Shown: positions 62,527-64,000 of the stretch, one piece after another
How the letters are laid out: every line of letters begins with the position of its first letter
How positions within the stretch are numbered: the first letter of the stretch is position 1
Source of the DNA: Achromobacter sp. RTa
GTDB taxonomy: Bacteria; Pseudomonadota; Gammaproteobacteria; Burkholderiales; Burkholderiaceae_B
Length of the DNA: 64,000 nt
NCBI RefSeq assembly: GCF_000757485.1
Contig: NZ_JPYO01000042.1
Coordinates: 672,830 to 736,829, forward strand
Direction: 5' to 3'
Program-made: the position numbers and the translations under genes
The notes under the pieces: model-generated
The model's input: only the letters and a program-made list of their open reading frames with translations
What the model was told of the DNA's origin: nothing
Database searches by the model: none

Positions 62527-63744
62527 TCAAGCCGAACGAACGACTTCTTTCCGAGCATCCTGCCGCGCCTCTTTGCAGGCAACCATCGCAGCCAAGCCCT
62601 GCTTCAGGTCGGCGATCAGGTCCTCCGGATCCTCCAGCCCCACGTGCACGCGTACCGCCTTGCCCTTGTAGGGCCACCGGTCGCCGTGGTGCTTCCCCGG
62701 ACTGAACGGTATGGCCAGGCTTTCATAGCCGCCCCAGGACACGCCGATCCCAAAATGATGCAACGTATCGACGAAAGCTGCCACTGATTCGTCATCGCTT
62801 GCGCGCAGGACCACGGTGAACAGGCCGCTCGCGCCCCTGAAATCACGTTTCCAGATGGCATGGCCCGGATGCGACGGCAGCGCCGGATGCACCACTGCCT
62901 CGACCTCGGCTTGCTGCTCCAGCCACTGCGCCACGCGGATTCCCGACGCCATATGTTTCTGCAGCCGCACGCCCATGGTGCGCAGTCCGCGCAATGCCAG
63001 GAAGATATCGTCGGGGCTGGCCGTCTGCCCCATTTCTTGCGTCGTCTCCTTGACCTTGGGCCAGGTGGCTTCGTTGCAGGTCACAACGCCGAGCATGGCA
63101 TCCGAATGGCCCACGATGTACTTGGTGGCGGCGTGGATCGACACGTCGACGCCATGCTCGAAAGCCTTGAAGAACAATGGCGTGGCCCAGGTGTTGTCCA
63201 TGACGACGAAAGCGCCGTGCGCGTGCGCGGCCGCCGCAATGGCGGGAATATCCTGGATTTCCAGCGTTTCGGAGCCTGGCGATTCGACGAACACGACGCG
63301 GGTATTGGGCTGCATGAGCGATTCGATGCTCTTGCCGCAGGCGGGGTCGTATACCTGTACTTCGACCCCGTAGCGGCTGAGCACGCGATCGAGGAAGGAA
63401 CGGGTCGGGGAATAGGCGCTGTATGAGACCAGGATATGGTCGCCGGCCTTGAGCAATGCGGTGAGCGCCGTGGCGATGGCCGCCAGGCCCGAGGGAAAGA
63501 CCAGCGAGCGGTGGCCGCCTTCCAGGGTGGCCATGGCCTCCTCGAACGCATGGGCGGTGGCGGTTCCATAGCGGCCATAGGTGGTGGCGCCCGGCTCTTG
63601 CGCGGCGCGGGCGCGCTTCATGCCTTCCCATTCCGCCATGCTGCCCGCGAGAATCGTCGATGCCCTGCAGATCGGGGTATTCACCAGGCCACCAAAACGC
63701 TCCGGATGCCGGCCTGCGCTGACGAGTTGAGTGTTTTCCCTCAT
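62527..63744 (-). CDS. Cys/Met-metabolism PLP enzyme (cystathionine beta-lyase-like)
   Basis: This is a 405-aa fold-type I PLP enzyme of the trans-sulfuration family. The PLP lysine is in HAATKYIVGHSDAM (about residue 218), with YGRYGTATAHAFEEAMA, FPSGLAAIATAL and DNTWATPLFFK as further active-site landmarks. The YGRYGT stretch (Tyr/Arg binding the phosphate of the partner subunit) and the C-terminal SWGGYESLAIP point to MetC-type beta-lyases, which split C-S bonds of cystathionine or cystine. The ATG at 63744 has GGAG 10 bp upstream; the open frame beyond is not like the family. It is the first gene of the four-gene operon running to 59521. Confidence 0.88.
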   Translation of the reverse strand: MRENTQLVSAGRHPERFGGLVNTPICRASTILAGSMAEWEGMKRARAAQEPGATTYGRYGTATAHAFEEAMATLEGGHRSLVFPSGLAAIATALTALLKAGDHILVSYSAYSPTRSFLDRVLSRYGVEVQVYDPACGKSIESLMQPNTRVVFVESPGSETLEIQDIPAIAAAAHAHGAFVVMDNTWATPLFFKAFEHGVDVSIHAATKYIVGHSDAMLGVVTCNEATWPKVKETTQEMGQTASPDDIFLALRGLRTMGVRLQKHMASGIRVAQWLEQQAEVEAVVHPALPSHPGHAIWKRDFRGASGLFTVVLRASDDESVAAFVDTLHHFGIGVSWGGYESLAIPFSPGKHHGDRWPYKGKAVRVHVGLEDPEDLIADLKQGLAAMVACKEARQDARKEVVRSA

Positions 63745-64000
63745 GGACTTCAATCTCCGTGGATACTCGGCCAGCACTTCCGCAGGAAGTCGAAGGCCAC
63801 TGATGACGTGATCAAGTTTATGAGGTCGGCCGGTGAAAACTCTTCGATTTTTTACCGCTTCCGGCGGAAAAAAGAGAAAAATAATCACCGTCGAATTCCG
63901 ACAATTCTTGCGACGGCGGGCCGGACGTAGCAAGATCAGGTTCAACTCGGATCTGGATCCGCCCCCTATTTTCAGTATATTGCGGTCAGTGTATGTATCG
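63745..64000. other. Upstream region of the PLP-lyase operon; no gene seen
   Basis: The 256 bases to the window edge are less GC-rich. They contain the dyad T6-A-CCGC-TTCCG-GCGG-A6 (63848-63873), which may be a regulatory site. No open frame here has a ribosome-binding site or similarity that I recognise. Confidence 0.4.

Noticed and set aside
1-64000. tRNA, rRNA, insertion sequences, integrase or attachment sites
   Set aside because: I looked for cloverleaf, rRNA-like and transposase or integrase features and found none that I could support by eye; a tRNA or Rfam scan would settle this.

Overview
The window is GC-rich, gene-dense bacterial chromosome. Three separate Bug-type (TctC family) periplasmic binding proteins, an acnD-prpF pair, many LysR/GntR/AraC/MocR regulators and a giant autotransporter point to a betaproteobacterium of the Alcaligenaceae (Bordetella/Achromobacter type). 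This is inference from gene content; no rRNA or other marker gene is present. I see no tRNA, rRNA, CRISPR array, insertion sequence or phage gene.

Layout. 1-3770: the truncated end of a sigma-54 activator, a near-perfect -24/-12 promoter with an 18-bp palindrome upstream, and a flavin monooxygenase with an NTF2-like N-terminus. 3843-8482: a GntR repressor, acnD and prpF (2-methylcitrate cycle) in one coupled operon. 8489-11342: an ankyrin protein, a LysR regulator and a cytosine-deaminase-like amidohydrolase. 11963-16385: a sodium:solute symporter with a 40-aa partner, then copA behind a CueR-type promoter.

16413-29324 is the most interesting region. Eight genes on the minus strand encode two exported lyases (a histidine-ammonia-lyase homologue without the MIO tripeptide and an argininosuccinate-lyase homologue), a Bug receptor, a GST, an S-methylthiohydantoin-desulfurase (ex-DUF917) protein, an aberrant urocanate hydratase, a carbamoylase and a hydantoinase. 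A LysR gene is divergent from them and a BenE-type permease follows it. Together these steps describe breakdown of a thiohistidine betaine (ergothioneine or S-methylergothioneine): trimethylamine elimination, hydration, desulfuration, ring opening, decarbamoylation to glutamate. Both candidate lyases carry signal peptides, so the first step would be periplasmic.

29424-34917: a possible glyA remnant, two MocR-type regulators (one PtsJ-like), a YggS-type PLP protein, an AraC regulator and an AhpD-like protein. 34995-43105: a LytS-like sensor kinase broken by one frameshift, its divergent LytTR response regulator, and a 2069-aa autotransporter. Upstream of the autotransporter are two identical 9-bp direct repeats 12 bp apart, the spacing LytTR regulators use. 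43384-47109: a gamma-glutamyltransferase-Bug operon with a divergent LysR and an 11-bp perfect inverted repeat between them. 47121-50154: an MscS-family channel and a small channel-like membrane protein. 50519-55580: an AraC regulator, a flavodoxin-fold reductase, and an alpha/beta hydrolase - MBL hydrolase - SDR operon. 55616-63744: a DadA-like oxidase, a BisC-like molybdoenzyme and a four-gene Bug/SDR/DapA/PLP-lyase operon. The last 256 bases hold no gene that I can support.
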